This document shows positions 56,701 to 57,218 of a stretch of 64,000 nucleotides of DNA, piece by piece. The notes under the pieces were generated by a model that was not told the DNA's origin, did not search any database, and saw nothing but the letters and a program-made list of their open reading frames with translations. The position numbers and the translations under genes are program-made. Source of the DNA: Molanna angustata (Eukaryota; Arthropoda; Insecta; Trichoptera; Molannidae); assembly GCA_963576475.1 (NCBI GenBank), contig OY754990.1, positions 4,066,756 through 4,130,755 of the forward strand, written 5' to 3'. Every line of letters begins with the position of its first letter. Within the stretch, counting starts at the first letter, position 1.

Positions 56701-57218
56701 ATTCGGAGTAGAACATTTAGTGTGTCTGTGTGTCCTCCCCCCCTTATAACTTTTGATCCGCTCAATACACAGATCCCAACATTTTAGAAAGTATAGAAAA
56801 GTTTAGGTCTATCATAGTACCTGATATTGTAACTATCAGGTACTATGTCAAATATTAATTTAACACACACCCAATAACAAGTTGCCACATTCTAGAGACT
56901 TACAATATTAATCGTCTCACAGATCCAGACTGAAAACACAATTAAAAACTTTGTCTCCACCGGGAATGGAACCTGGGACCCTTGGATCAGCAGTCAGATA
57001 CCTAACCAACTGAGCCACGAAGGCCGATTTTGTATGGATATTTAGTTGAGAGCAGCCCCTTGTATCAGAATATTAAAACCAACGACGTTTGTATTATTTT
57101 CAGATGAACTTGCGCAATCTGCGTCCGGCGTCTCCTACGTCCAAAGACAAGGACTCTTCCGGGGGCATCAAGGAGAAAGAACTCAGCAACATGATACAGA
57201 ACATGGAGAGCAAGCACG
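8558..57218 (+). CDS. SDCCAG8: SDCCAG8-like centrosomal coiled-coil protein (14 exons, 3' end outside window)
   Basis: The exons are 8558-8721, 9429-9552, 21236-21497, 30317-30486, 38402-38563, 42965-43102, 43769-43863, 46303-46468, 51572-51733, 52434-52539, 53788-53921, 54561-54662 or -54673, 55722-55826 and 57104-57218. All other introns begin GT, end AG and keep the frame. The first 240 residues are basic and Ser/Tyr-rich and probably disordered. From about residue 225 the protein is almost pure heptad coiled coil. Residues 226-247 (QEEYIEQLERE, then a YCRDEL motif) match the human SDCCAG8 stretch built on YIHHLEAE and FCKEEL; exons 8-9 match its EELERQ region. Human SDCCAG8 is about 713 residues, so roughly the last 50-100 are missing here. 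The vertebrate protein acts at centrosomes and ciliary bases; the same role in this insect is inference. Other long coiled-coil proteins are possible but fit less well. Confidence 0.85.
8722..9428 (+). other. Intron 1, no recognised repeat
   Basis: AT-rich intron; I see no transposon hallmark or RNA gene in it. Confidence 0.5.
9429..9552 (+). CDS. SDCCAG8: SDCCAG8-like exon 2
   Basis: This exon encodes residues 55-96, including MSEYGIRKRLPDYTELAYKE. The acceptor is TTTTGTAG and the donor GTAAGT. The clean coding frame in AT-rich surroundings and the exact phase fit to exon 1 support it. Confidence 0.85.
10020..10457 (+). pseudogene. hAT transposase C-terminal remnant (ZBED/GTF2I-repeat type) with 3' terminal repeat
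   Basis: Plus-strand translation reads NYPELKKDAARITCMFGSTY then LCEQMFSVMK, the hAT dimerisation motif of the GTF2IRD2/ZBED-like group. After a frame break near 10140 it continues HRTRLTNEHLQSILKI. About 180 bases after the coding part comes GAGTTTGACACCCCTG (10442-10457), the 3' terminal repeat type of such hAT elements. The 5' part of the transposon and the catalytic core are missing; the copy is dead. Confidence 0.75.
10640..11070 (+). repeat. Interspersed repeat (GAGACGAAGTTGG family), copy 1
   Basis: About 420 bp shared with 31690-32130, 43160-43540 and 55395-55690. Common words are CAATAGAGACGAAGTTGG, CACCTACAGGGCTTACGAC and GCGCAACGTTCACCAAT. There is no coding capacity. A partial second start of the family lies at 11080-11185. 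Confidence 0.7.
11225..12144 (+). mobile_element. Helitron copy (5'-truncated), split by a LINE
   Basis: It matches the internal and 3' parts of the Helitron at 14370-15386 and ends with the CATGTATGACATG hairpin followed by CAACTGG and T, a near match to the CTAG end. A LINE fragment interrupts it at 11757-11995. Confidence 0.7.
11757..11995 (-). mobile_element. RTE-like LINE 3' end inserted in a Helitron
   Basis: Minus-strand translation contains VGRPQKDRSTILL and WLREAQDRERD, typical of the C-terminus of RTE-like polyproteins. It is bounded by similar TATCCTATYTT sequences on both sides, a likely target duplication of about 10 bases. Confidence 0.7.
12308..12382 (+). tRNA. tRNA-Thr(AGT)-like sequence, probably a pseudogene or SINE head
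   Basis: A-box-like TGGCAGAGCGGTTAGCGC and B-box GAGTTCGAATCCT are present. The anticodon stem CTGGG/TCCAG closes a seven-base loop CTAGTAA with anticodon AGT. The acceptor arm (GGTCGGT against CTCGACC) and the T stem each have a mismatch, so a functional tRNA is uncertain. Confidence 0.5.
12507..13145 (+). repeat. 54-bp minisatellite, 12 copies
   Basis: The unit begins AGAGAGAATCAAAGTATTTC and contains CACTTGCTCTATAGCACAC. About 12 nearly identical units. Since 54 is a multiple of three and the unit lacks stops in several frames, long open frames appear on both strands; they are artefacts. Confidence 0.95.
13595..13627 (+). repeat. ATTC microsatellite
   Basis: Simple tandem repeat of ATTC, about seven units. 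Confidence 0.95.
13816..14175 (+). pseudogene. LINE C-terminal tail (Jockey/CR1-like)
   Basis: An open frame without a start reads RLHFSNYPQALKHHNTKQLE, RRSIHDICFLYKIINGLID, then CPLRRNRNQSLFY and ends VFKKNIVNLSDV before TAA. This is the region after the reverse transcriptase thumb in Jockey/CR1-type elements (compare 47815-48378). 5'-truncated; the 3' untranslated part follows. Confidence 0.75.
14370..15386 (+). mobile_element. Non-autonomous Helitron, complete copy (1,017 bp)
   Basis: It starts TC after an A and ends CTAG before a T, the Helitron rule. A hairpin CATGT-GTT-ACATG lies just upstream of the CTAG. The ends also carry inverted TCCAACTGTCGAT / ATCGACAGTTGGA sequences. No Rep/helicase coding. 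It contains a GT microsatellite and a C run near 14575-14630. Confidence 0.85.
16562..16850 (+). other. Putative 5'-UTR intron of the pogo transposase
   Basis: Donor TAT|GTAAGT and acceptor TTGTTACAG, four bases before the transposase ATG. It suggests the element brings its own spliced leader; not tested. Confidence 0.5.
16855..18822 (+). CDS. pogo/Tigger-family transposase (C-terminus frameshifted)
   Basis: 655 residues. Residues 20-53 (KSAQKYGVKPTTLESRL) form a Pipsqueak-type helix-turn-helix. Residues 80-160 form a CENP-B-type DNA-binding domain. The DDE_1 catalytic core follows with D192 (FDESG), D301 (VDNHESH) and D337 (PLDVGVFGPF). D301 and D337 are 35 residues apart. A Lys/Glu-rich basic tail covers about 500-570. 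It would excise and insert the element at TA sites in the nucleus. The frame ends after FVLVKFEKK and a divergent tail; the expected continuation lies in another frame at 18777-18992, so one frame break near 18765 replaces the last 70 or so residues. The catalytic part is intact. Confidence 0.9.
   Translation: MPRIYVKKGTRTGEVDEDAMKSAMKEVLDKTLSIRKSAQKYGVKPTTLESRLTKFHKQAAAENIPVRVFSSKFTSNQVFTIEEETLLNKYITQCSKMHYGLTIVQVRKLAYEFAKANQLHYPSSWDHNNMAGKEWLDSYRRRNRNLSLRKPENTSAARSFAFNKTAVNDFYENLEKILIKYKFTADRIYNFDESGISTVLSTPMILAEKNQKQIGQLVSAERGELVTFGGIISAIGNTIPPLFIFPRVHFKDHFMAGAPEGSLGVATKSGWINCGIFLEVLKHIQKKSSCSKNNPILLLVDNHESHVTLEAVDYARDNGIVYLSFPPHTTHRLQPLDVGVFGPFKAKHKIAFNDWHVNNPGKTLNIYNIPKLAKVAYFESFNGKNITSAFEKTGIWPFNKLAFNDDDFAPVSVYHSGSTSFPDIDMEQTEEITNSLSPQPLESMQESTSTAGQDANVSEILPVETEPIQQNLPRSLAPASSSPVGLITPEVIRPYPRVDKNVLKKSKKGKLPGKSRIYTDTPEKNRLEEIEKAKKLKKQEQERKQRAKEMKRALHLLSNTDITTKTKRQKKTIKTDSENETDYEDETIMSLRESSCSPIEETSEGSDTENETPVMSENIKEESFVLVKFEKKRPFYIMLGKCLKNIVLLNTMFHF
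18777..18992 (+). pseudogene. Displaced C-terminal domain of the pogo transposase
   Basis: This frame reads LKKYSPVEYHVSFLRRMPHT, then FVFPTIKDEGTVSLSDVV and CILPPS. I recognise this as the usual C-terminus of insect pogo-like transposases. It overlaps the upstream frame and follows it after one frame shift. Whether the shift is real or a sequencing error is open. Confidence 0.7.
21063..21185 (+). repeat. LINE 3' tail
   Basis: A sequence like TTGTAATTGTAACTGTTTG followed by (AAAT/AAATA) repeats ending ATAAATAAATAAATAAAC, typical of Jockey-type LINE 3' ends. Confidence 0.55.
21236..21497 (+). CDS. SDCCAG8: SDCCAG8-like exon 3
   Basis: This exon encodes residues 97-183, a Ser/Pro/Tyr-rich segment with SRPTVPVRRYPLYSRDNY. 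The acceptor is TTCTATTCAG; the donor GTCAGT leaves one base that exon 4 completes. It is much more GC-rich than its flanks, as expected for host coding sequence among transposons. Confidence 0.88.
22006..22164 (+). repeat. Copia 5' LTR
   Basis: 159 bp, no difference seen from the 3' LTR. It contains an AATAAATAAAG polyadenylation-like sequence near its 3' end. Confidence 0.93.
22165..22180 (+). promoter_or_regulatory. Copia primer-binding site
   Basis: TGGTAGCAGAGCGTGG directly follows the LTR. Copia elements are known to prime from a half-molecule of initiator tRNA-Met with a site of the TGGTATCAGAGC type; the match is near. Confidence 0.75.
22249..25152 (+). CDS. Copia gag-pol, 5' part (frame broken in reverse transcriptase)
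   Basis: 967 residues. An N-terminal gag region (UBN2-like) is followed by a CCHC zinc knuckle at 197-210 (CYNCGGANHYARDC). A 21-residue segment is tandemly duplicated at 212-253. Protease: LLDSG with D295. GAG-pre-integrase/zinc region: H433, H438, C467, C470. Integrase catalytic residues D497, D560 and E596 (NGTAER). The reverse transcriptase starts with WVYTKK and MDAETAFLNG. The frame ends at TAG after KKFGFY because of one extra base in a T-rich stretch near 25145; the rest of pol continues in the next frame. Confidence 0.93.
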   Translation: MGDIIIPIFDGQDYNNWKKRMIMYLKLKGCQEAILTKQEDEKNLKAVNYIYSAITNKQLEFIGDLDNAYEIIKKFDQMYCKESTALQIILRNKLEKMKLTNYENTTLFYNEFEKHINELKSAGAKINEKEKLNYILRTIPERYSYIGDLIDVLPREDQTVEYVINKLKMTELKEEKETPNSNAYMANKKYKKGKRVCYNCGGANHYARDCQANGGKRRNERTHCRMNAENSGANGGERRNERTQHRMNAETSRAFRKDGPNAWRDRRAFNLEIHATTGEQPGSSKNKFKIEWLLDSGCTDHVINNDIYFSKCVQLKEPVNVRIGDGKILKATKVGSVISKFLVYGRYEEIEMKNVYYVKEMGKNLISYAKVTDKYKIISTGNSCKIYDNNELFAIAWKEGSLYKMFSMIDDKEANVTDSDEGVKGMTLKERWHRTLGHVNFQYLNKICRDQLLVGVPEKLESTYMKCRTCIESKMHNIPFDNNRSRAYEILQIVHTDLNGPHATTGFNGEKYFLTFIDDYSKIARIYTIQNKTQVYDCFVKYINEIQNLTGKNIKKLRCDNGKEYLNERIFQYVKEKGISMNMCPPYVHELNGTAERYNRTIMDISRCLLAEAKIHRRFWPEIVCAAAYLKNRTLANTMQKKTPFEIMFGKKPNVEHLRLYGSRVFVRIPEQKRKTKWDKKAKLGILLGYEEVGYRVLINNKIIIARHVDIVEDGVECIALNEKDDECLSDSNDEIKSNDEIDSNDDECDLNDDDNNPCNGDIRAESSTSSRPRRNAKMPSRYDDNYVYTNEINVYCSDVSSPNTFEEALTSEESSEWKKAMNKEIESLYKNETWKLVKKPLNKDILDVKWVYTKKTENKYKARLVVRGFQQREYVEDTYSPVSRMQTLKILLSYCCRECLIVEQMDAETAFLNGKVTSEIYIKQPKGYEDGTDKVCKLYKALYGLRESPRAWYDCFDDFLKKFGFY
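25139..26167 (+). CDS. Copia pol, 3' part (reverse transcriptase end and RNase H)
   Basis: 342 residues in the neighbouring frame. The reverse transcriptase active site FVDDLLI lies near residue 30. RNase H motifs follow: DSDWAGD, KSTSGYV, EDNSGALA, and the closing SKHIEVQYHFV and ENIADIFTKSL. It starts where the upstream frame breaks and has no proper initiation codon of its own, so it is the continuation of gag-pol, not a separate gene. Confidence 0.92.
   Translation: MDFTRSKYDYCLYVKMDGEDKIYIILFVDDLLICCKDKNKIKHIKYLLCNRFKMKDIGHVKNYVGIEIDYNIENNVMFLSQTNYIEALSKKYNLENAKMYNTPMEVNLKLEPSKETNCNNVKYRNLIGSLLYISCSTRPDIGFSVNYLSRFQNCYNETHFKYGLRILKYLYYTKNLKLTFSRKINVQILDCFVDSDWAGDHLDRKSTSGYVIRLYGNVIYWKSKKQSSITKSSTFAEYVALSEAVSELKYVKELLKIFDINIVKPIKIYEDNSGALAISRYGNFTKNSKHIEVQYHFVNESYVEGVINVIKINSEENIADIFTKSLGKEKFVKFRNKLDVIE
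26293..26303 (+). other. Copia polypurine tract
   Basis: TTAAGGAGGCG directly before the 3' LTR; a short purine run of the kind used to prime plus-strand synthesis. Confidence 0.6.
26304..26462 (+). repeat. Copia 3' LTR
   Basis: No difference seen from the 5' LTR; followed by the target copy ATCTC at 26463-26467. Confidence 0.93.
26667..27459. mobile_element. Non-autonomous TIR element, TA target
   Basis: Termini AAGTCTGATTTTTTTAAAAG / complement with one mismatch over about 25 bases, flanked by TA. Excision rejoins the fold-back sequence as seen in sister copies. Mariner-like by target only; no coding. Confidence 0.75.
27655..28000 (+). pseudogene. RTE-like LINE 3' end
   Basis: An open frame of 97 residues (27679-27972) contains LRWFGHIERMNDERLTKKIY, GRPRKGWHDHV and the end WRSVLSAYPVRDMA, then a (GTAT)n tail. 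This is the C-terminal part of the polyprotein also seen at 42120-42425, 45388-46005 and, inverted, 58300-58530. 5'-truncated insertion. Confidence 0.8.
28290..28745 (-). pseudogene. RTE-like LINE fragment
   Basis: Minus-strand frames read GVEVWTLKVGTINCLEAFQM, then RKTLYFSHIMRDEQNSILQL and GKIEGRRGVGRKQLSWLRNI. A stop separates the two parts. This is the tail of an RTE-like endonuclease/reverse transcriptase of a different subfamily from 27655-28000. Confidence 0.8.
28746..29638 (+). other. Unassigned part of intron 3
   Basis: No gene. At 29060-29150 TTAACCTTTTTAAGACG precedes a perfect 12-base inverted repeat CATGTATAGATG; it resembles a piggyBac-type end but no partner end was found. Another inverted pair is GTAAGGATCTAAT near 29347 and 29432. 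Confidence 0.4.
29639..29905 (+). repeat. LTR-like dispersed repeat, copy 1
   Basis: About 265 bp, starting GTAATATATTGATGTTGCGC and ending near ACGCGTGTATTAATTTATTA. The same sequence lies inverted at 63168-63421. It could be a solo LTR (AATAAAATGTG near the end is polyadenylation-like), but no internal region or target duplication was seen. Confidence 0.55.
29906..30316 (+). other. Unassigned, GC-richer part of intron 3 before exon 4
   Basis: 30090-30280 is unusually GC-rich for an intron and open in one frame, with no recognised domain and no fitting splice phase. Left unassigned. Confidence 0.35.
30317..30486 (+). CDS. SDCCAG8: SDCCAG8-like exon 4
   Basis: This exon encodes residues 184-240: a Gly/Ala/Ser linker, then the first coiled-coil segment (MGFIQKQEEYIEQLERE). 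The acceptor ends GCTTAG and the donor is AGG|GTGAGT. It carries the start of the segment that best matches human SDCCAG8. Confidence 0.9.
30597..30902 (+). repeat. Harbinger-like MITE, partial copy
   Basis: It begins GACCCGAATGCACAGTCCTA and runs inverted to the copy at 46908-47401 (words CCTAACCTCACTG, GAGACATCACTAACTAAATA). One end is missing. Confidence 0.6.
30939..31592 (+). mobile_element. 5'-truncated LINE with RNase H domain and 36-bp target duplication
   Basis: It encodes the end of an RNase H domain (ILRWVPGHSNYKGNEEADAP) and, after a stop, a 128-residue C-terminal part (31136-31522) with ILTGHCRLYKHLCTM, a LCRFC-HETPMHLLTEC zinc-like motif and IGLWNDI. A poly-A run follows. RNase H-bearing LINEs belong to the I/LOA/R1/Jockey side; the exact clade is open. 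The same sequence (one mismatch) lies at 30903-30938 and 31593-31628. Confidence 0.85.
31629..32165 (+). repeat. Interspersed repeat (GAGACGAAGTTGG family), copy 2
   Basis: The core at 31690-32130 is shared with 10640-11070. The LINE at 30939-31592 inserted just upstream. Confidence 0.7.
32275..32339. other. Perfect 29-bp inverted repeat with 7-base loop
   Basis: The arm starting CTTGGCTATTTGGTATCGC is followed by ATACTAG and by its exact complement. It would form a strong hairpin. No promoter or transposon ends are recognised around it. Confidence 0.9.
32463..32760 (-). pseudogene. RTE-like LINE 3' end
   Basis: Minus-strand translation reads MGHVSRMNDDSIPKKVLY, RSRGRPMLRWLDDTEDDI and DRDSWIRILEEARAHTGL and ends in an (ATG/CAT)n tail. 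RTE-like LINE C-terminus. Confidence 0.8.
32763..32827 (-). pseudogene. RTE-like LINE, 3' part of a copy split by an LTR element
   Basis: Minus-strand translation reads MDRVQWRRFLEEAVELLMM and ends in an ATG-repeat tail. The upstream half lies at 37977-38240; the junction reads through in frame when the LTR element and one GCCT are removed. Confidence 0.8.
32828..33495 (+). repeat. LARD 5' LTR
   Basis: It starts TGTGGCGATTGCGCCAATTG. A TATA-like CTATTTAAG is at 32924-32932 and AATAAA at 33121-33126, giving a conventional U3-R-U5 layout. Confidence 0.9.
33493..33690 (+). repeat. Five primer-binding-site-like repeats after the LARD 5' LTR
   Basis: AAACTGGTGAYYC-type sequences recur at 33493, 33537, 33584, 33628 and 33674, 44-47 bases apart, each of the first four followed by a variant of CGTGTCTCTGAACA. 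The first sits at the LTR edge, where the tRNA primer should bind; the others look like tandem copies of it. Confidence 0.7.
33700..35850 (+). other. A-rich interior of the LARD element
   Basis: About 2.1 kb, extremely A-rich on the plus strand, full of AAAATAAATA-type sequence and free of long open frames. It looks like the untranslated leader of the retroelement RNA. Confidence 0.6.
35853..37007 (+). pseudogene. Residual open frames in the LARD element
   Basis: Two main frames: 35853-36077 (74 residues) and 36471-37007 (178 residues, with HPEQKIELLHFITENWGPF). Between them a 61-bp unit (TGCACTTCAAAGCCGTCAAC onward) is present three times, at 36349, 36410 and 36471, which shifts the frame at each copy. 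No domain recognised; gag remnants are possible. Confidence 0.4.
37309..37976 (+). repeat. LARD 3' LTR
   Basis: Copy of the 5' LTR, followed by GCCT. Confidence 0.9.
37977..38240 (-). pseudogene. RTE-like LINE, 5' part of the split copy
   Basis: Minus-strand translation reads GRLRWLGHVHRMENDEGVW and later NWREK, then the LTR element. A segment of about 70 bases (GTTTAGGCCTTCCCACACCC) is tandemly duplicated inside it. Confidence 0.75.
38402..38563 (+). CDS. SDCCAG8: SDCCAG8-like exon 5
   Basis: This exon encodes residues 241-294. It begins DELNSLLSKVKEVISENETL, continuing the human-matching coil, and ends in an acidic Ser/Glu/Asp patch. The acceptor is TTTCAG and the donor GTATAA; both ends are phase 0. 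Confidence 0.9.
38564..39339 (+). other. 5' part of intron 5, no recognised repeat
   Basis: AT-rich; short open frames without recognisable domains. Confidence 0.4.
39340..39575 (+). repeat. Dispersed repeat (CACATGGGCTTGCGACCAT family), copy 1
   Basis: About 235 GC-richer bases with GGGGCCCCTTTATGACTCAA, present inverted at 55868-56095. Class unknown. Confidence 0.65.
39640..39690 (+). pseudogene. Short RTE-like LINE relic
   Basis: TGTAATAGAACGATATATGA and following bases match the intact copy near 45640-45705. Confidence 0.5.
39735..41545 (+). repeat. 138-bp satellite, 13 copies
   Basis: The unit contains AGATAGCCGCCTCACTAGAA, GCAGCCACCTGTACATTTG and AAACATTAGGAATACTTACA. The spacing is 138 bases, 139 in the first interval. 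Copies are almost identical; the first and last share GCTATACACAATAAAC, where the inner ones have TCTATAAAAATAAAC. Read on the minus strand it resembles a LINE 3' untranslated region. Confidence 0.95.
41546..42110 (+). other. Unassigned part of intron 5
   Basis: AT-rich; a minus-strand open frame at 41746-41994 has no recognised domain. The segment around 41900-42060 may belong to an older LINE but I cannot support it. Confidence 0.35.
42120..42425 (+). pseudogene. RTE-like LINE 3' end
   Basis: Close to 27655-28000 (MKVNALRWF, then KKIYMGARDGVNS), with one frame break near 42300 and the same ending before a (GTAT)n-like tail. Confidence 0.78.
42516..42843 (-). mobile_element. hAT-type MITE copy 3
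   Basis: Complete inverted ends CATAGATTTTTATTATAATA / complement; flanks GTTTCAAC and TTTTCAAT match at 6 of 8 bases. It ends about 120 bases before exon 6. Confidence 0.8.
42965..43102 (+). CDS. SDCCAG8: SDCCAG8-like exon 6
   Basis: This exon encodes residues 295-340: a basic Lys/Ser stretch, then a coil with ISELEAQLTQANIDLKKLQ. The acceptor is TTTTCAG and the donor GTACTT; both ends are phase 0. Confidence 0.88.
43160..43540 (+). repeat. Interspersed repeat (GAGACGAAGTTGG family), copy 3
   Basis: It shares the complete core of the family with the copies near 10640 and 31690, just downstream of exon 6. Confidence 0.7.
43769..43863 (+). CDS. SDCCAG8: SDCCAG8-like exon 7
   Basis: This exon encodes residues 341-371 plus two bases (DENSDYRRKLSEG, then SFKRQIENLQ). 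The acceptor is TTTTTCAG and the donor AG|GTACGA. A fold-back transposon begins only 35 bases beyond the donor. Confidence 0.87.
43899..45126. mobile_element. Fold-back element with GCGAAGCG-type repeats, split by a LINE
   Basis: The left end ACGTCCTACGTAGGTGATTC and right end (complement, ending CTATGTAGGACGT) are inverted repeats. Both arms contain short GCGAAGCG / GATGCGGTGCG motifs, again near 44480-44515 and 45000-45010. Without the LINE it is about 700 bp. No transposase. Target duplication not clear. Confidence 0.65.
43954..44460 (-). mobile_element. 5'-truncated RNase H-type LINE with target duplication
   Basis: Minus-strand frame: ADSVTYGPEPYCFLTNSVIK, LTGHCRLNKHLCTMNLADM and IGLWEDL, homologous to 30939-31592. 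It begins within the C-terminal region and ends in a poly-A run (T run at 43954). The duplicated target GATGCGGTGCGGA is at 43941-43953 and 44461-44473. An internal deletion removes about 22 residues after HETPLQ. Confidence 0.88.
45388..46005 (+). pseudogene. RTE-like LINE, C-terminal 200 residues, open frame
   Basis: Residues read GNEALKPVMNDRNISKDAKV, MPTLTYASETWTWQKSHESR, LRWFGHMGRMNEERLTKKIY and end SAYPVRDMA, followed by a short (GTAT)n tail at 46007-46022. This is the longest copy here of the family at 27655, 42120 and 58300. The catalytic reverse transcriptase core is absent, so it is a 5'-truncated insertion. Confidence 0.82.
46303..46468 (+). CDS. SDCCAG8: SDCCAG8-like exon 8
   Basis: This exon encodes residues 372-427, a coil with RDKSSLEAQVSRLNSSLED and MAYQANNDKVQLEMEIRRLK. 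It corresponds to the human region before KELERQ. The acceptor is ATTGACAG and the donor GTTTGT. Confidence 0.88.
46665..46900 (-). mobile_element. tRNA-derived SINE, family 1, copy 1
   Basis: On the minus strand the head is ACCGCCGTGGCACAGTTGG and GGTTCGATTCCCAGCAGAG (A- and B-box of RNA polymerase III), with the tail (ATT)n at 46678-46700. A near copy lies at 53396-53600. Confidence 0.8.
46908..47401. mobile_element. Harbinger-like MITE, complete copy
   Basis: The ends GGTCCGAATGC and GTCCTA (left) and their inverted counterparts TAGGAC and CATTCGGGTC (right) are flanked by TTA on both sides, the target of PIF/Harbinger elements. About 490 bp, non-coding. The partner at 30597 is incomplete. 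Confidence 0.6.
47490..48470 (-). pseudogene. LINE (Jockey/CR1-like), reverse transcriptase C-terminal part and 3' end
   Basis: The minus-strand open frame 47815-48378 (187 residues) reads SFRSLYVSLVRPQLEYNTVI, WSPYYAIHFIAIERVQRKFL and LADRRRLLDVSFLHKLVNG. Upstream, GGRDLGTVNHIRDLGIGFS extends it to about 48460. This is the thumb/post-reverse-transcriptase region. A 3' untranslated part ends in TTTATTTATTT near 47490. Confidence 0.85.
48471..49056 (+). other. Unassigned part of intron 8
   Basis: 48800-48900 is GC-richer and shows TCTCTCACACACATC-type sequence; no gene or known repeat recognised. Confidence 0.35.
49057..51076. mobile_element. DNA transposon derivative, 2.0 kb, with GTAACACAC motifs
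   Basis: The ends GGGTAAGGCC and GGCCTTACCC are inverted, and ATCT flanks both sides. GTAACACAC occurs repeatedly at 49080-49115, 50287-50310 and 50641-50670, likely subterminal binding sites. One exon remnant of a minus-strand gene remains at 49597-49701. Superfamily not determined. Confidence 0.6.
49597..49701 (-). pseudogene. Terminal exon remnant of a transposon protein
   Basis: After an acceptor TATTTTTCAG the frame reads IPLTAAEKQRRYRDRLKANN and ends KKKNAGV before TAG (35 residues). The basic KQRRYRDRLK motif resembles the N-terminus of some insect transposon proteins; the catalytic part is absent. Confidence 0.45.
51395..51540 (-). repeat. SINE family 1, degenerate copy
   Basis: The minus strand keeps GATTCGATTCCCAACAGAAG-like B-box and adjacent sequence related to 46665-46900; the A-box is lost. 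Confidence 0.5.
51572..51733 (+). CDS. SDCCAG8: SDCCAG8-like exon 9
   Basis: This exon encodes residues 428-481, starting EELERQQVRVRELLAEQARR, the part closest to human KELERQAERLEKELA. The acceptor is GATTCAG and the donor GTAATT. A 19-bp minisatellite starts eight bases into the following intron. Confidence 0.9.
51741..52006 (+). repeat. 19-bp minisatellite, 14 copies
   Basis: Unit CCATCTCACAAGGATACTG alternating with CCATCTCACCAGAATACTG. It begins eight bases after the exon 9 donor, so the open frame running from exon 9 into it is an artefact. Confidence 0.93.
52126..52312. mobile_element. Short MITE with 45-bp inverted repeats
   Basis: AGGCGGCAGTTACACGTAAA at the left is complementary to TTTACGTGTAACTGTCGCCT at the right; 187 bp. 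Palindromic CCATCAATA-type sequence fills the middle. Target duplication not certain. Confidence 0.8.
52434..52539 (+). CDS. SDCCAG8: SDCCAG8-like exon 10
   Basis: This exon encodes residues 482-516 plus one base (LELERQKREEGDLKRELSQK). The acceptor is CTTTCAG and the donor GTGAGT. It is a heptad-pattern coil. Confidence 0.88.
52680..53005 (-). repeat. Fold-back family arm (AAACGAGTGGG family)
   Basis: Minus-strand arm with TGTGACCCCAAGCTC-type sequence and the end CCTACTTGTTTT; no partner arm nearby. A 60-base stub of the same end follows SINE 1 at 53600-53660. Confidence 0.6.
53100..53190 (+). repeat. LINE 3' tail
   Basis: ATTGTGCCCTTAATTCAACG followed by (AATA)n, typical of Jockey-type 3' ends. 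Confidence 0.5.
53396..53600 (+). mobile_element. tRNA-derived SINE, family 1, copy 2
   Basis: Head CGCCATGGCACAGTTGGTAA and GGTTCAATTCCCAGCAGAGG, body shared with 46665-46900, tail (ATT)n. About 205 bp. Confidence 0.82.
53788..53921 (+). CDS. SDCCAG8: SDCCAG8-like exon 11
   Basis: This exon encodes residues 517-561 (ASLQADIAQAHADKSALEEE, later LERHQRQAKHDSNRLNSE). The acceptor is GTTTCAG and the donor GTGTGT. Confidence 0.88.
54095..54330 (-). repeat. Probable LINE 3' untranslated region
   Basis: TTATTTATTTATTTATAAAA followed by sequence with no frame, the layout of a minus-strand LINE 3' end. Confidence 0.4.
54561..54673 (+). CDS. SDCCAG8: SDCCAG8-like exon 12 (3' border unresolved)
   Basis: This exon encodes residues from 562 on (LDRQTANEAMVLEGGRLRLQ). 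It follows TCTAACAG in the phase left by exon 11. The best donor by sequence, GTAAAC at 54674, leaves two bases, which would put a stop early in exon 13. An in-phase but weak donor, GTTGCC at 54663, restores the frame. The exon is probably real; its end is not settled. Confidence 0.65.
54771..54905 (-). other. Orphan GC-rich, coding-like patch
   Basis: On the minus strand an open frame of about 43 codons reads GIEVGRRDSAGSARATEAGS, then ESVYKLDELDPDAIRRVIL and TAG. It looks like a protein C-terminus in AT-rich intron sequence. On the plus strand the same bases hold TGGCTCGAGCAC and ACTTCGATCCC, which could be degenerate A- and B-boxes of a SINE. I cannot decide between them. Confidence 0.35.
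54911..55330 (+). repeat. 41-bp minisatellite, about 10 copies
   Basis: Unit AACAGGTTGTCTTTATGTTG plus AAGTTGTAACAGATTTGAACG, moderately diverged. It directly adjoins the orphan patch. Confidence 0.92.
55395..55690 (+). repeat. Interspersed repeat (GAGACGAAGTTGG family), copy 4
   Basis: 5' part of the family, ending about 30 bases before exon 13. Confidence 0.68.
55722..55826 (+). CDS. SDCCAG8: SDCCAG8-like exon 13
   Basis: This exon encodes 35 residues of coil (IQSVRQRLDRADADLVHSRR, then ENLRLIDQLANMEKE). The acceptor is ATTTCAG and the donor GTAACA; phase 0 at the 3' end. Confidence 0.87.
55868..56095 (-). repeat. Dispersed repeat (CACATGGGCTTGCGACCAT family), copy 2
   Basis: Inverted relative to 39340-39575; about 85-90% similar by eye. 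Confidence 0.65.
56318..56512 (-). mobile_element. tRNA-derived SINE, family 2, copy 1
   Basis: On the minus strand: TCGGCCTCCGTGGCTCAGTT (A-box) and GGGTTCGATTCCCGGTGGAG (B-box), body shared with 56833-57027. Confidence 0.75.
56518..56830 (+). mobile_element. Helitron copy, 3'-truncated
   Basis: It starts TCCAACTGTTGAT after an A and shares the 5' part of 14370-15386. GATTTGTTCAAGAGAA forms a perfect 16-base hairpin at 56530-56566. Confidence 0.72.
56833..57027 (-). mobile_element. tRNA-derived SINE, family 2, copy 2
   Basis: Near copy of 56318-56512 in the same orientation. The B-box is mutated (GGAATGGAACCTG on the plus strand). It ends about 75 bases before exon 14. Confidence 0.75.
57104..57218 (+). 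CDS. SDCCAG8: SDCCAG8-like exon 14 (last seen)
   Basis: This exon encodes a Pro/Ser linker and coil (MNLRNLRPASPTSKDKDSSG, then EKELSNMIQNMESKH). The acceptor is TTTTCAG; the donor GTGAGG leaves one base. No fitting next exon was seen up to 64000, so the gene continues outside. Confidence 0.87.
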
